This document shows positions 1 to 7,520 of a DNA stretch of 64,000 nt, piece by piece; position 1 is the stretch's first letter; each line of letters starts with the position of its first letter. Where the stretch lies: positions 1-64,000 of the forward strand of contig NZ_FNFB01000028.1 in the NCBI RefSeq assembly GCF_900100395.1. The letters run 5' to 3'. Origin of the DNA: Nonomuraea maritima. Its GTDB lineage: Bacteria > Actinomycetota > Actinomycetes > Streptosporangiales > Streptosporangiaceae. The notes under the pieces are model-generated. The model searched no databases, had not been told where the DNA came from, and saw nothing but the letters and a program-made list of their open reading frames with translations. The translations under genes and the position numbers were made by a program.

Positions 1-321
1 ACCTTCACCGGCCGCGCCTGGTTCGACCGGACGACCTTCACCGGCAGCGCTGAGTTCCATGGTGCGACCTTCACAGGCCACGCCGTATTCCTCGAAGCGA
101 CCTTCACTAGGCACGCATCGTTCGACAAGGCGACGGGGCTGGAACGGGCGCAGCTGGCCCACGTGCGGGTGGCACCCTCCATGAGCGCGCAGCGGTTGTG
201 GCCGCCGAACTGGCAGATTGAGGCGGGCGCGGACGGGTGGGCAACCCTGCGCCTGGCCGCGCCCGGCGGTGACGCGGAAGCCGAGACGGCGCAGGAGCAG
301 GAGCCAGAGGGGTTGACCTAG
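1..321 (+). CDS. Pentapeptide-repeat protein, 5'-truncated by the window edge
   Basis: The frame opens at base 1 and runs to TAG at 319-321 (106 residues visible). The N-terminal part repeats a five-residue unit of the A(D/E)F-type, seen here as TFTGRAWF, TFTGSAEF, TFTGHAVF and TFTRHASF. Such repeats fold as a right-handed quadrilateral beta-helix. The last ~55 residues are not repetitive and are Glu/Ala-rich at the end. The start lies outside the window. No enzymatic domain is visible, so the role is unknown. It reads toward the graspetide locus but is separated from it by the minus-strand regulator. Confidence 0.75.
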   Translation, partial: TFTGRAWFDRTTFTGSAEFHGATFTGHAVFLEATFTRHASFDKATGLERAQLAHVRVAPSMSAQRLWPPNWQIEAGADGWATLRLAAPGGDAEAETAQEQEPEGLT

Positions 322-689
322 AGTTCCTTACCGAGCACCCCGACCTGCAGAACTCAAGATCGCATTGTCGCGCCGGAACCTTTTACGTTGTCCTGCGGGC
401 TCAGGTATTGCGGCTATCCAGGGAACGCTATGACCTCGACCAATTCCGCAAGATCAACGTGACGGGTGAGCTCCCCGATGGTGGCGCAGTAGCCGATAAG
501 GTAACGGCGGCCGTGGACCCGTTGCGTCACCTTCATGAGAGCGCGGGTGTCCAACTGGATGACCTCTACCAGGATGCTGTTGGGGCCGAGCCATACCGAC
601 ATACCACAAGAAACTACACATAGCGGACTTCAGGCCATAATGCGGACAGGGTCGGCGACACCGGAAAGCGGCGATAGCCGCGGTAACAC
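322..689. other. Gene-poor spacer with one doubtful small ORF
   Basis: This stretch lies between the pentapeptide-repeat gene and the end of the minus-strand regulator. I see no terminator with a T-run and no RNA gene. One short minus ORF (414-602) has protein-like composition and is listed separately; the opposing plus ORF over the same bases is probably its shadow. Confidence 0.4.
414..602 (-). CDS. Small hypothetical protein (62 aa), doubtful
   Basis: Sixty-two residues from ATG at 602 to TAG. The composition looks like a folded beta/alpha fragment (MSVWLGPNSILVEV..., GRRYLIGYCATIGELTRHV) rather than a GC-rich shadow, and it ends in a conserved-looking VEVIAFPG tail. No strong ribosome site is visible. 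It could be a real small actinomycete protein or the remnant of a longer one. Function is not recognised. Confidence 0.35.
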   Translation of the reverse strand: MSVWLGPNSILVEVIQLDTRALMKVTQRVHGRRYLIGYCATIGELTRHVDLAELVEVIAFPG

Positions 690-1922
690 CTAAGCGCCGA
701 GCTGCGGCCGCTGCTGACCCGACGGGCCGTACAGCTCCCGGTACGCCTCCCGTAGCTCCTCAGCCACCGCGAGGCCTCGCTGCTCGACACCCGCGATGAT
801 CTCTTTCGCCCGCCAATAGTTCGAGGGCACCAGCACGCCGCTCGTGATCGCCTGGAGAGCCACATGCCCAGCTTCCCCCGGCTCGTCCGTGGACAGCAGA
901 GCCAAGGACAGATCTAACCGCGCGGCGGCCGCCCTGCGCGGGCGCGGGCCGCCGTCATCCGCGGACTCCAGGCGCTCCAGGACCTGCCGCGCATAGCCGA
1001 CCGCTGCAGGGTCGCCCAACCATGAGAGCGTTGTCACGGTGTACGCCTCGCTCTTGGTCGGGTCGTACCGGTAATGGTGTTCCGGCTGATCCGGCATCGG
1101 CATGGGAGAGACCAACTGATGAATCCGGGTCAGCGCCGCTCGAGTTTCGATGCCCCGCCCCATACGAGCCCACGCCCTCCCTTCCTGCCCGGTCGACTGG
1201 ATGAAGGCCGAACTGGAACGTGGGGCGACATCCTGCGCTGCCTGAGACAGCACCAAGGCGTGGTGATATTCACCATCGGTGAGGGCCTGCCACGCCTCGG
1301 TTTCCAGGCACCACGCCCTGATCTCCGGGTGCTCCGCATGGTGCGCCAACTGGGCCGCGGTCCGCAGTCGTGCGGCGGCTGCCGGGTACTGCTTCAGGTC
1401 GATGTGACACGTCGCGCCGAGCAGCGACAGCCATCCGCCGGCCACGAGCAGGCGGCGATGCTCGGCGATGGTTTTCTTGCCGTCGAGGAGGCGCCCGACG
1501 TACTCCAGGTGCCGCCGCACCCGCCCAAGGAGCTGCGTCGGCGGAGTCCGTTGGTAGGCGGATGCCAGGTCATCCACGGCGACCTCAAGACGCTCCAGCG
1601 TCTCTCTGCCGACATCGCTGGCCGCCGCCCGGCGGGCGAGCTCCATCGCGTCGATCTCGTCTCCGAGGTCGGTCTCAGCGTCCGTATGGTTGAAGAGAGC
1701 GTGCTCGCTCAGGCCGTAGAGGCGGCAGTACAGCTCTGCGTACTCGTCGTCAGGCCGGTGCCGGCCCGACTCATGGTCCCGGATTCGGCGGATCATGCTC
1801 TCCGGTTCAGGCATCGATCTGTCAGCTACGGCAGATAGACGCACCGCGAGGTCCCGCTGAGACCAGCCTCGTCGTGTCCTCTCGGCGCGTAGCCGACTGG
1901 CCCAGGCCGGAGCCTTAGTCAT
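690..1922 (-). CDS. XRE-family helix-turn-helix regulator with TPR-like C-terminal region
   Basis: A 410-residue protein. The start is set at ATG 1922 because GGAGG lies 8 bases upstream; a longer frame reaches 1997 but has no support. Residues ~8-70 form a Cro/C1-type HTH (RLRAERTRRGWSQRDLAVRL, then RRIRDHESGRHRP). The remaining ~330 residues are Ala/Leu/Arg-rich helices typical of the TPR-like domains of Streptomyces-type regulators. It is divergent from the graspetide operon, with a 94-bp shared upstream region, so control of that operon is likely but inferred. Regulators of this kind often accompany ATP-grasp RiPP loci. Confidence 0.75.
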   Translation of the reverse strand: MTKAPAWASRLRAERTRRGWSQRDLAVRLSAVADRSMPEPESMIRRIRDHESGRHRPDDEYAELYCRLYGLSEHALFNHTDAETDLGDEIDAMELARRAAASDVGRETLERLEVAVDDLASAYQRTPPTQLLGRVRRHLEYVGRLLDGKKTIAEHRRLLVAGGWLSLLGATCHIDLKQYPAAAARLRTAAQLAHHAEHPEIRAWCLETEAWQALTDGEYHHALVLSQAAQDVAPRSSSAFIQSTGQEGRAWARMGRGIETRAALTRIHQLVSPMPMPDQPEHHYRYDPTKSEAYTVTTLSWLGDPAAVGYARQVLERLESADDGGPRPRRAAAARLDLSLALLSTDEPGEAGHVALQAITSGVLVPSNYWRAKEIIAGVEQRGLAVAEELREAYRELYGPSGQQRPQLGA

Positions 1923-2016
1923 CGCGTGCACCTCCGAGGGCGGACACGGGAGGACATCGGGGTTCGCCTCTAGCGTCCTCTCCCGAAGTCGTACCACACA
2001 CGGCTGTCATAGATAC

Positions 2017-2355
2017 GTGAATCTGAACACGGACAACCAGCCTGCGGGAATCACCGGCTATCGCGTTCGTGAGGCCATGGCACAGGCAGCGCTTGTACAG
2101 GACCTTCGGGGTCGGCAGCTGTCCGTGCTGCGCAACACCTACCCGGGTTGGGACATCGACGCGCCGAACGATTCGAGCGGCGCGCAGAGCTGGACGGCCA
2201 GGCTACGCATCCCGCTGACCTTCGAGCTGATGACCGCTGGCGCTCAGCAGAGTGTGGCGCAGGTCGACGCTATCGCGCTCGCCTCGGCCCTGGCATGGCA
2301 AACAGCCCTCATCAACAACGGCCGCCTCTACCACCGATCTAGGGCCGGCCAATAA
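2017..2355 (+). CDS. Hypothetical protein at the head of the graspetide operon
   Basis: 112 residues from GTG 2017. No Shine-Dalgarno is visible, so leaderless translation is likely. The protein contains an alternating basic/aliphatic N-terminus, a YPGWDIDAP segment and a helical C-terminus; no known domain is recognised. It is followed after 120 bases by the precursor gene in the same direction, so it may be co-transcribed with it. Function in peptide production is possible but unproven. Confidence 0.55.
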   Translation: MNLNTDNQPAGITGYRVREAMAQAALVQDLRGRQLSVLRNTYPGWDIDAPNDSSGAQSWTARLRIPLTFELMTAGAQQSVAQVDAIALASALAWQTALINNGRLYHRSRAGQ

Positions 2356-2475
2356 GGCTCCCGGCCCGCCGCTTCGCGAAAGGCTGCAGGCGGTGGGCCG
2401 GGTCAACCCCACGCAGGCGCGGCGGTGGCCCGCACCCAATCGTGTCCGCCGCCGCGCCCCTACCAAGGAGGTCTG

Positions 2476-2721
2476 ATGACCATCACCGCGACACGCCCCT
2501 GGGGCATGAGCCGCATGACGCCGCACATGGAAGCGGTGCCCCTGCCATGGGCGTCCACCGTCCTCGATGAGGACACCCAGCTCGCCATCTACCGCGACGG
2601 GGACGGCAGGCCCGTCCCGATCACCGCGGCGACGTACCAGACCGTCACCACGTCGAGGCCGCATGACGGCTCGGGGAACGCGTCCCCGAGCGCGGACGAC
2701 TCGAACACCGACCAGAAGTAA
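2476..2721 (+). CDS. tgmA: Graspetide precursor peptide (ATP-grasp-modified RiPP)
   Basis: 81 residues. The start is ATG 2476, with AAGGAGG ending 5 bases before it; the in-frame ATG at 2425 lacks such a site. The leader begins MTITATRPWG and contains a RMTP motif and an LPWAS...D segment, as in precursors targeted by TgmB-type ligases (putative ATP-grasp target RiPP family). The C-terminal ~25 residues hold many Thr/Ser donors and Asp acceptors (TTSRP, then DGSGN and ADDSN), the expected core. Side-chain ester or amide rings would form between these residues. The ligase gene starts two bases after this stop codon. Confidence 0.85.
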   Translation: MTITATRPWGMSRMTPHMEAVPLPWASTVLDEDTQLAIYRDGDGRPVPITAATYQTVTTSRPHDGSGNASPSADDSNTDQK

Positions 2722-2723
2722 CC

Positions 2724-3695
2724 ATGCGATCCTCTCCGGGCACCGTCATGGTGATCACGTGCATGGACGATGTCACCGCCAACCCCGTCATCGCCGCGCT
2801 CGTGCAGCGCGGCGCCCGGGTGGCCCGGGTGGATCCGGCTGACATCGGCCCCGATTTGACGTTCAACGCTCAGATCGGGGCCGATCAGGTTGGATGGTCC
2901 GGGCTGATGCGGACCCCGTCTCGGGATGTAGCGCTGGAGGACGTGCAGGCGCTCTACTACCGCCGGCCGTCGCCGTGGCGCTTCCACGAGCTGCCCCCGC
3001 AGGCGCGGGAGTTTGCGCGCGCCGAGGCCCGGCACGGGCTCGACGGCATGCTCGCCGCCCTACAGGGGTGCCGATACGTCAACCACCCGGCCGCCGAGGC
3101 ACGGGCCGAAATGAAACCAGCGCAGCTCCAGGTGGCCGCCGAGGCGGGCTTCGCCGTGCCGGCCACCCTCATCACCAACGACGTCGACGCCGTCCGCGAG
3201 TTCGCCGCCGAGCACGGCCCCATCGTCTACAAGTCGTTCCGCGGAGTGCCCGAGGCGCCGGGCGGCGAGGTGGCGGCCATCTGGACGCAGCGTGTAGATC
3301 CGGCCGACGTTGACGAGTCGGTCAGCGTCACCGCCCACATGTTCCAGGCCGAGGTGCCCAAGACGGGCGACGCCCGCGTCACGGTGATAGGCAATCGCGT
3401 GTTCGCCAGCGAGATCACCCACCAGGACGGCACACTCGACTGGCGCCGCACCGACTCGGATCGCCTCGTCCACACCCCGATCGACGTGCCTGCCCCGATC
3501 CGAGCCGCGATACGGCTCTACATGGATTGGTTCGACCTCACCTTCGGCGCCTTCGACTTCGGGCTGGTCGGCTCCGGAGCCGACCGCTCGTGGGTGTTCT
3601 TGGAATGCAACCCCGGCGGGCAATGGGCCTGGCTGCCCGACAGGGACTCGATAGCGGCAGCCATCGCCGACGCCCTGCTCAACTTGGAAGGATGA
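2724..3695 (+). CDS. tgmB: ATP-grasp ribosomal peptide maturase (graspetide ligase)
   Basis: 323 residues, starting ATG 2724, two bases after the precursor stop. ATP-grasp ligases of the MvdD/TgmB type activate Asp/Glu side chains with ATP and join them to Ser/Thr or Lys in the core. The N-terminal lobe has the family segment YYRRPSPWRFHELP at about residue 73. The ATP-binding strand IVYKSFRG is near residue 168, and the C-terminal Mg-ATP loop reads FLECNPGGQWAWLP near residue 292, a signature of graspetide ligases. Length matches the family. It shares an operon with precursor and methyltransferase. Confidence 0.9.
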   Translation: MRSSPGTVMVITCMDDVTANPVIAALVQRGARVARVDPADIGPDLTFNAQIGADQVGWSGLMRTPSRDVALEDVQALYYRRPSPWRFHELPPQAREFARAEARHGLDGMLAALQGCRYVNHPAAEARAEMKPAQLQVAAEAGFAVPATLITNDVDAVREFAAEHGPIVYKSFRGVPEAPGGEVAAIWTQRVDPADVDESVSVTAHMFQAEVPKTGDARVTVIGNRVFASEITHQDGTLDWRRTDSDRLVHTPIDVPAPIRAAIRLYMDWFDLTFGAFDFGLVGSGADRSWVFLECNPGGQWAWLPDRDSIAAAIADALLNLEG

Positions 3696-3699
3696 TTGC

Positions 3700-4830
3700 A
3701 TGAACGACCTAGCCGCCCAGTTGCGGCACGAGCTCGCCGGCCAGATCGGCTCTCCACGCTGGCGTGCCGCGCTGGAGTCGGTGCCGCGCGAGGTGTTCGT
3801 CGGCGACCACGTGTTCCGCGACGACACCGCCGAGTGGGTGCCCATGCACCGGTCGCAGATGAGCAGCGAGGACTGGCTGGCCCTCGTCTACAGCGACCGC
3901 AGCCTCGTCACGCAGGTCGCCGGCGTCATGGCCGAGGACGCCACCGAGCCGATCGCCTATGCATGGGCGACGTCATCGTCCACGCTGCCGAGCCTCGTCG
4001 TGAGCATGCTGCACACGGCCGGGATCAGCGCCGGCGACAAGGTGCTGGAGATCGGCACAGGCACCGGCTACTCGACGGCGCTGCTGTGTCATACGATCGG
4101 CGCGGAGGCCGTCACCTCGATCGAGTATGACCCGGAGGTCGCCCGCAGGGCGGAAGCCGCGATCGTGGCGGCCGGGTACGCACCGACCCTGCTGGTCGGC
4201 GATGGCCTGCGAGGCTTCAACGAAAACGCCCCGTACGACCGGCTCATCGCCACGTGCGCGGTGCGGACGATCCCGCCGGTGTGGTTGCGGCAGGTCCGTC
4301 CGGGCGGGACGATCACCGCGCCCATGCTGGGGTGGCTCGGTGCCGGCGCCCTGGCGCACCTGGAGGTCGCGGACGACGGCACCGCGAGCGGCACCTTCCC
4401 GGACATCGTGTATTTCCAGCCCGCCCGGCCGCACGCCGCCCCGCCCATGGGCACGATGAAGCTCGGCGTCGGAGACGTCAGCCACACCACCATGGACCCG
4501 GCGCTGCTGACCGACCAGACGGGCCAATTCGTGGCCCAGCTCGCTGCGCCCCAGGCGCAGCACGCATGGATCGAGAACACCCTGGCACTGCACGACGTGG
4601 AATCGGGCTCGCATGCTGATGTCGAGCCCGCGGACGCGGGAGGGTGGACGGTCCACCAGTCCGGCCCAAACCGCCTGTGGGACGCGGTCGAGCGAGCCCT
4701 CACCACGTGGATGGACGCTGGCAAGCTGAACCTGTCCGCGTTCGGCCTCACCGCTACGCAGAACGAGCAGCGCGTTTGGCTGGGCAGCCCCGACGGGCCC
4801 ACGTGGGACCTTCCCCGCGCTGGCGCGTAG
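3700..4830 (+). CDS. PIMT-like SAM methyltransferase of the ATP-grasp peptide system
   Basis: 376 residues from ATG 3700, four bases after the ligase stop, with AAGGA just upstream. The SAM-binding motif I reads DKVLEIGTGTGYSTAL near residue 113, followed by SIEYDPEVARRA (acidic SAM ribose contact), as in protein-L-isoaspartate O-methyltransferases. The extra ~180 C-terminal residues beyond the Rossmann core match the grasp-associated methyltransferase subfamily. In characterised relatives the enzyme methylates an Asp of the graspetide, which then closes to an aspartimide; that outcome is inferred here. It is the last gene before a strong terminator. Confidence 0.85.
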   Translation: MNDLAAQLRHELAGQIGSPRWRAALESVPREVFVGDHVFRDDTAEWVPMHRSQMSSEDWLALVYSDRSLVTQVAGVMAEDATEPIAYAWATSSSTLPSLVVSMLHTAGISAGDKVLEIGTGTGYSTALLCHTIGAEAVTSIEYDPEVARRAEAAIVAAGYAPTLLVGDGLRGFNENAPYDRLIATCAVRTIPPVWLRQVRPGGTITAPMLGWLGAGALAHLEVADDGTASGTFPDIVYFQPARPHAAPPMGTMKLGVGDVSHTTMDPALLTDQTGQFVAQLAAPQAQHAWIENTLALHDVESGSHADVEPADAGGWTVHQSGPNRLWDAVERALTTWMDAGKLNLSAFGLTATQNEQRVWLGSPDGPTWDLPRAGA

Positions 4831-4892
4831 CGTGACACCCACCGATCACAGCTCCTAGGAGTGCCGCCGAACCCGGTCAGGAGAAACGCGAA

Positions 4893-4930
4893 AAGCCCCC
4901 GCCCGCCTCCGAAGAGGCGAGCGGGGGCTT
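4893..4930 (+). terminator. Rho-independent terminator after the graspetide operon
   Basis: A 17-bp stem with one mismatch (arms 4893-4909 and 4914-4930, each containing GCCCCCG or CGGGGGC) closes on a CGAA loop and is followed by CTTGTT. It lies 62 bases after the methyltransferase stop and marks the end of the operon. Confidence 0.85.
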
Positions 4931-5254
4931 CTTGTTAAATGCCGGAATATAGCAACCTTGGTACGGCATGTCAGCATCTTCATGCTTGGCCCTGTAGCGG
5001 AAACTTGGTCCGCTTCGGCAATCCCGGGGCCACAGACTTTCTCCGATGGCGGTATGTTTTGCTGCGTACTGGACAACGATCGCGACGGGGATGATCACTG
5101 TTTGGGCGAGCCTTTGGGTGGGCCGCCGGAGTGGTGCTAATTGTCGTTGAGGTCAGCTCTCTGTTCCACGCGAGGTCGGAGCTTGTGCACGGCCGCCGAC
5201 CCGGCCTAGGCCAGTCGACCGGCTGGTCTGAGAGCCCCCATAGGGGCATGGAAC
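4931..5254. other. Gene-poor spacer between graspetide locus and prophage side
   Basis: I see no convincing gene here. A minus frame over 4877-5098 runs straight through the terminator stem and is rejected. The composition is less GC-rich than the flanks. Confidence 0.4.
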
Positions 5255-5389
5255 ATGGAGTGCCATATGTGCCAGTGCGACCGCAAGCCCGTAGACCCGG
5301 GCGACAAGGTGACGAGGTGGGCGTCTATCACGGGCGCTGCCGCCTCGGTCGGCAGGTTCTTCTTGGACCTGTTCGACAGATGGAAGTGA
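5255..5389 (+). CDS. Small Cys-rich ORF (44 aa), tentative
   Basis: ATG 5255 to TGA 5387-5389 encodes 44 residues beginning MECHMCQCDRKP and ending in an amphipathic, aromatic FFLDLFDRW segment. The CHMCQC cluster could bind metal. No strong ribosome site is present. A longer ORF in another frame covers the same bases but has random-looking composition. Real status is uncertain. Confidence 0.35.
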   Translation: MECHMCQCDRKPVDPGDKVTRWASITGAAASVGRFFLDLFDRWK

Positions 5390-5446
5390 CGGCCCCGGAT
5401 CGAGCCGGTTACCACCAGCTCGACGCCAGGGCCGCCGCCTAACCAG

Positions 5447-5507
5447 GAGGGACTCTCGCCCCGGTCCTAGCCCGACCGGATTCCGGCGGTGGGTCCCTCC
5501 ACCCTTT
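5447..5507 (+). terminator. Branched hairpin with T-run, probable terminator
   Basis: GGAGGGAC (5447-5454) pairs with GTCCCTCC (5493-5500), enclosing a second hairpin CCGGTC/GACCGG (5461-5466 and 5474-5479). A short run of T follows at 5504-5507. It could end transcription of the small ORF upstream. Confidence 0.55.
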
Positions 5508-5688
5508 TGCTACCCCGCAGGCTCGTACAAGTGACAGATTTAGCCGCCTCGCTTTACCTTGCGGTTGAACGCACAGTACACAACCGACTACGCGCCCGCC
5601 GCCAGAAGGGGGGTATTCTGCCAGAATGCCCCTTTTGGGGTTTTTAGTCGCACGCAGCGCTGTGCCATGATGCTCCACATGCCACAAA

Positions 5689-5710
5689 AATTCTAGGGTT
5701 ATGTAGAATT
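5689..5710. other. Candidate attachment-site core at the host/prophage junction
   Basis: AATTCTA (5689-5695) and TAGAATT (5704-5710) are perfect 7-bp inverted arms around an 8-base spacer. This geometry resembles the core sites of tyrosine recombinases. The site sits in an AT-rich patch between the last host signal and the first phage gene at 5817. A second small dyad, ATATC-ATCA-GATAT, lies just to the right (5718-5731). No tRNA overlaps it. Assignment is inference. Confidence 0.3.
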
Positions 5711-5816
5711 AGGTCCGTTATATCATCAGATATCCCCTTCGTGCCAACATGCACGATCGGGCGTGGAGGTCCGCATCGCGAGCGGCATGGTTCCATGCTC
5801 TTCGAGCGTAAGACGA

Positions 5817-6443
5817 TCAAATGCTGCTGTTCTCGGTCAGGTCGACACCCACGATCGGAACCAGCACGGTCAGGTTCGGGTAGTCGCCTCCGATGTCGGT
5901 GGGCAGCTGGGTCAGGCCGGGGTGGGTGAACGTCCGGCGGCCGTTCGGGTTGTAGATGTCCGGCTCCGAATAGATAGGGTTCTCCAGCATGATGAAGCCG
6001 GGCTGCTTGCCGCTGTACTGGGGCACGAGAGCGGTCAGCCAGATCATCCGGTCTTCCGCCTCAGCCGACACCGGGGCGTCGAGCGGGGAGTAAGACCATC
6101 CGGACGTCATGAACAGCTCGGGGTCGTTGGCCGTCGCCGCGACGAGACCGCCTGCCTCGCTGTAGACCGCCAGCCGCGCCTCACCCGACCGGGTACCCTC
6201 CGCTGCGCTTGAAAGCAGCACGCCCAGGTGAGTGATCGCCTTACCCGCCGGCAGGACGGCTTTCGCACACACCATCTGCCGCCCCAGCGGTGCAGCGCCG
6301 TTGACGTGCTCCGGCAGGAGAGTCGCGCACGACAGTCCGTACACGTCCTCAGCCCGCAACACAGTCGGGGCGGCCGCGGGAGGATTAGCGGTGCAACCGC
6401 AGCAGTTCACAGTGATGTCGTCGCCGGTGATCGTGATCGTCAT
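5817..6443 (-). CDS. Phage hypothetical protein, possible accessory tail or surface protein
   Basis: 208 residues from ATG 6443. After a short Thr/Cys-rich start (NCCGCTANPP) the protein is beta-rich with many Gly, Pro and aromatic residues, similar in style to jelly-roll domains of tail appendages. It is the last gene of the phage on the minus strand, downstream of the holin, a place where actinophages often carry accessory structural or host-range genes. No specific family is recognised. Confidence 0.55.
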   Translation of the reverse strand: MTITITGDDITVNCCGCTANPPAAAPTVLRAEDVYGLSCATLLPEHVNGAAPLGRQMVCAKAVLPAGKAITHLGVLLSSAAEGTRSGEARLAVYSEAGGLVAATANDPELFMTSGWSYSPLDAPVSAEAEDRMIWLTALVPQYSGKQPGFIMLENPIYSEPDIYNPNGRRTFTHPGLTQLPTDIGGDYPNLTVLVPIVGVDLTENSSI

Positions 6444-6491
6444 TAACGCTCCAGGCAGATCGAAGGGTTGTCCGACAGCGGATCGGGATGG

Positions 6492-6746
6492 CTACCGCTG
6501 CTCAAGCGGCAGGTCCGGCCGCGCGGTGTGCTTGGCCCTGTAGCCGGACACCCACGTGATCAGGCCGGGCAGAAGCGGGACCGCGAGCGTCTCCAGCCAG
6601 TCAGGCAGAAACGCGATCAGGTCGAGGTCGGCGCTGACGGTCTGCAGGACGGCCAGGAGCGCCACCAGGCCGAGGTACGAGCCGGCCGTCGCGGCGGTCA
6701 CCTTCCGCTCGATCGGCGTGCCGTAGGTCACGGGCTCAGCGTGCAT
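6492..6746 (-). CDS. Holin-like membrane protein
   Basis: 84 residues with two predicted membrane segments (about 22-40, SYLGLVALLAVL..., and about 55-68, LAVPLLPGLITWVSGY) and a basic tail (YRAKHTARP). Size and layout match actinophage holins, which form lesions in the inner membrane that time release of the endolysin. It follows the endolysin gene with the plus-strand gene 6957-7466 between them. A GGAGG-like site (TGGAGGAATC) precedes the ATG. Confidence 0.75.
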   Translation of the reverse strand: MHAEPVTYGTPIERKVTAATAGSYLGLVALLAVLQTVSADLDLIAFLPDWLETLAVPLLPGLITWVSGYRAKHTARPDLPLEQR

Positions 6747-6781
6747 GATTCCTCCAGAGAGAATGGGACATGCGAAAAGCG

Positions 6782-6797
6782 CCGCCCGGATGGGCGG
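6782..6797 (-). terminator. Short GC hairpin followed by T-run on the minus strand
   Basis: CCGCCC and GGGCGG pair around a 4-base loop; on the minus strand the right arm is followed by CGCTTTTCG. It lies between the plus-strand gene at 6957 and the holin, and may limit read-through into the holin. Weak because the stem is only 6 bp. Confidence 0.4.
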
Positions 6798-6956
6798 GCC
6801 ACTCAGGGTTAGTTCGTTTCGCCCAGCACCGCCGTACGGCCAGACTTCTGAGCTCAGCCTCGGGTGGTACTCAGACAGCTAAGACCGAACGGTCGACGTG
6901 AGCAGCTACATAGAAGCCCCCTCCCAGGAGCAATCAGAGCGTGCTCAACTGACGGG

Positions 6957-7466
6957 ATGCAGAGTGCGATCACGAGCCTCATCGCCATCGCCGGCACACT
7001 GCTGGGCGCCGCAGCTACCTATGTCTTTCAAGCGCGTGCAGCAAAGCAGGCGCGATTAGAAGCCCGGGAGGAGCGGCTCTGGCAAGAACAACTCGCTGCC
7101 TACAGTGCATACGCCGGTGCCATCACCTCGTACCGAGCAAGCCAGAGTGCCCGCTGGTATCGCAAGCGGGAGGACCCTGGCGGGTCCGCGTACATCAACG
7201 CCCGGGATGAGGCGCTCAACGAGCGTGCGAATGCCAAGGCCGCGCTGTTTAGGCTGCGGCTGCTCAATCCGGACGCGGAGCTAGGTCGGCTAGCGTCGGA
7301 AGCACTAGATGTCACTACTGCCATCCACCGCGCCCAGGATGACGCCGCGCGAGAGGAGCAAGCGGAGCGTTCGCAAGCTGCGCTCCTCGCTTTTGTGGAG
7401 TCCGCATCGGCCCAGATCCGGGCCCGAGCGACGCAATCAACATCTAGGCGCCCGTCAATATCCTGA
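6957..7466 (+). CDS. Membrane-anchored helical protein, probable moron
   Basis: 169 residues from ATG 6957; an in-frame upstream ATG at 6864 gives an implausible extension. One N-terminal membrane segment (residues 2-24, AITSLIAIAGTLLGAAATYV) is followed by a long charged helix region rich in Arg, Glu and Ala (QARLEAREERLW), a probable coiled coil on the cytoplasmic side. It is on the strand opposite to the surrounding lysis genes, the usual sign of a lysogeny-expressed moron. Similar proteins are common in actinomycetes; function unknown. Confidence 0.65.
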   Translation: MQSAITSLIAIAGTLLGAAATYVFQARAAKQARLEAREERLWQEQLAAYSAYAGAITSYRASQSARWYRKREDPGGSAYINARDEALNERANAKAALFRLRLLNPDAELGRLASEALDVTTAIHRAQDDAAREEQAERSQAALLAFVESASAQIRARATQSTSRRPSIS

Positions 7467-7520
7467 CCAGTCTGCAGCACTCAACCGAGACTGGTCTCGG
7501 AGCAGGGCGAGGCAGGGCGG

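Noticed and set aside
2226-2250. ACCGCTGGCGCTCAG in the host region as a tenth copy of the dispersed repeat.
   Set aside because: Only the right half matches, it lies inside a coding frame, and the AGCGGTA half is missing.
5439-5687. Minus-strand ORF of 82 residues near the junction.
   Set aside because: It reads through the branched terminator and has no ribosome site or family-like pattern.
4983-6544. A 16-bp direct repeat, TGCTTGGCCCTGTAGC, at 4983-4998 and 6529-6544, considered as attachment repeats.
   Set aside because: The second copy lies inside the holin gene, and one such match is expected by chance in a window of this size.
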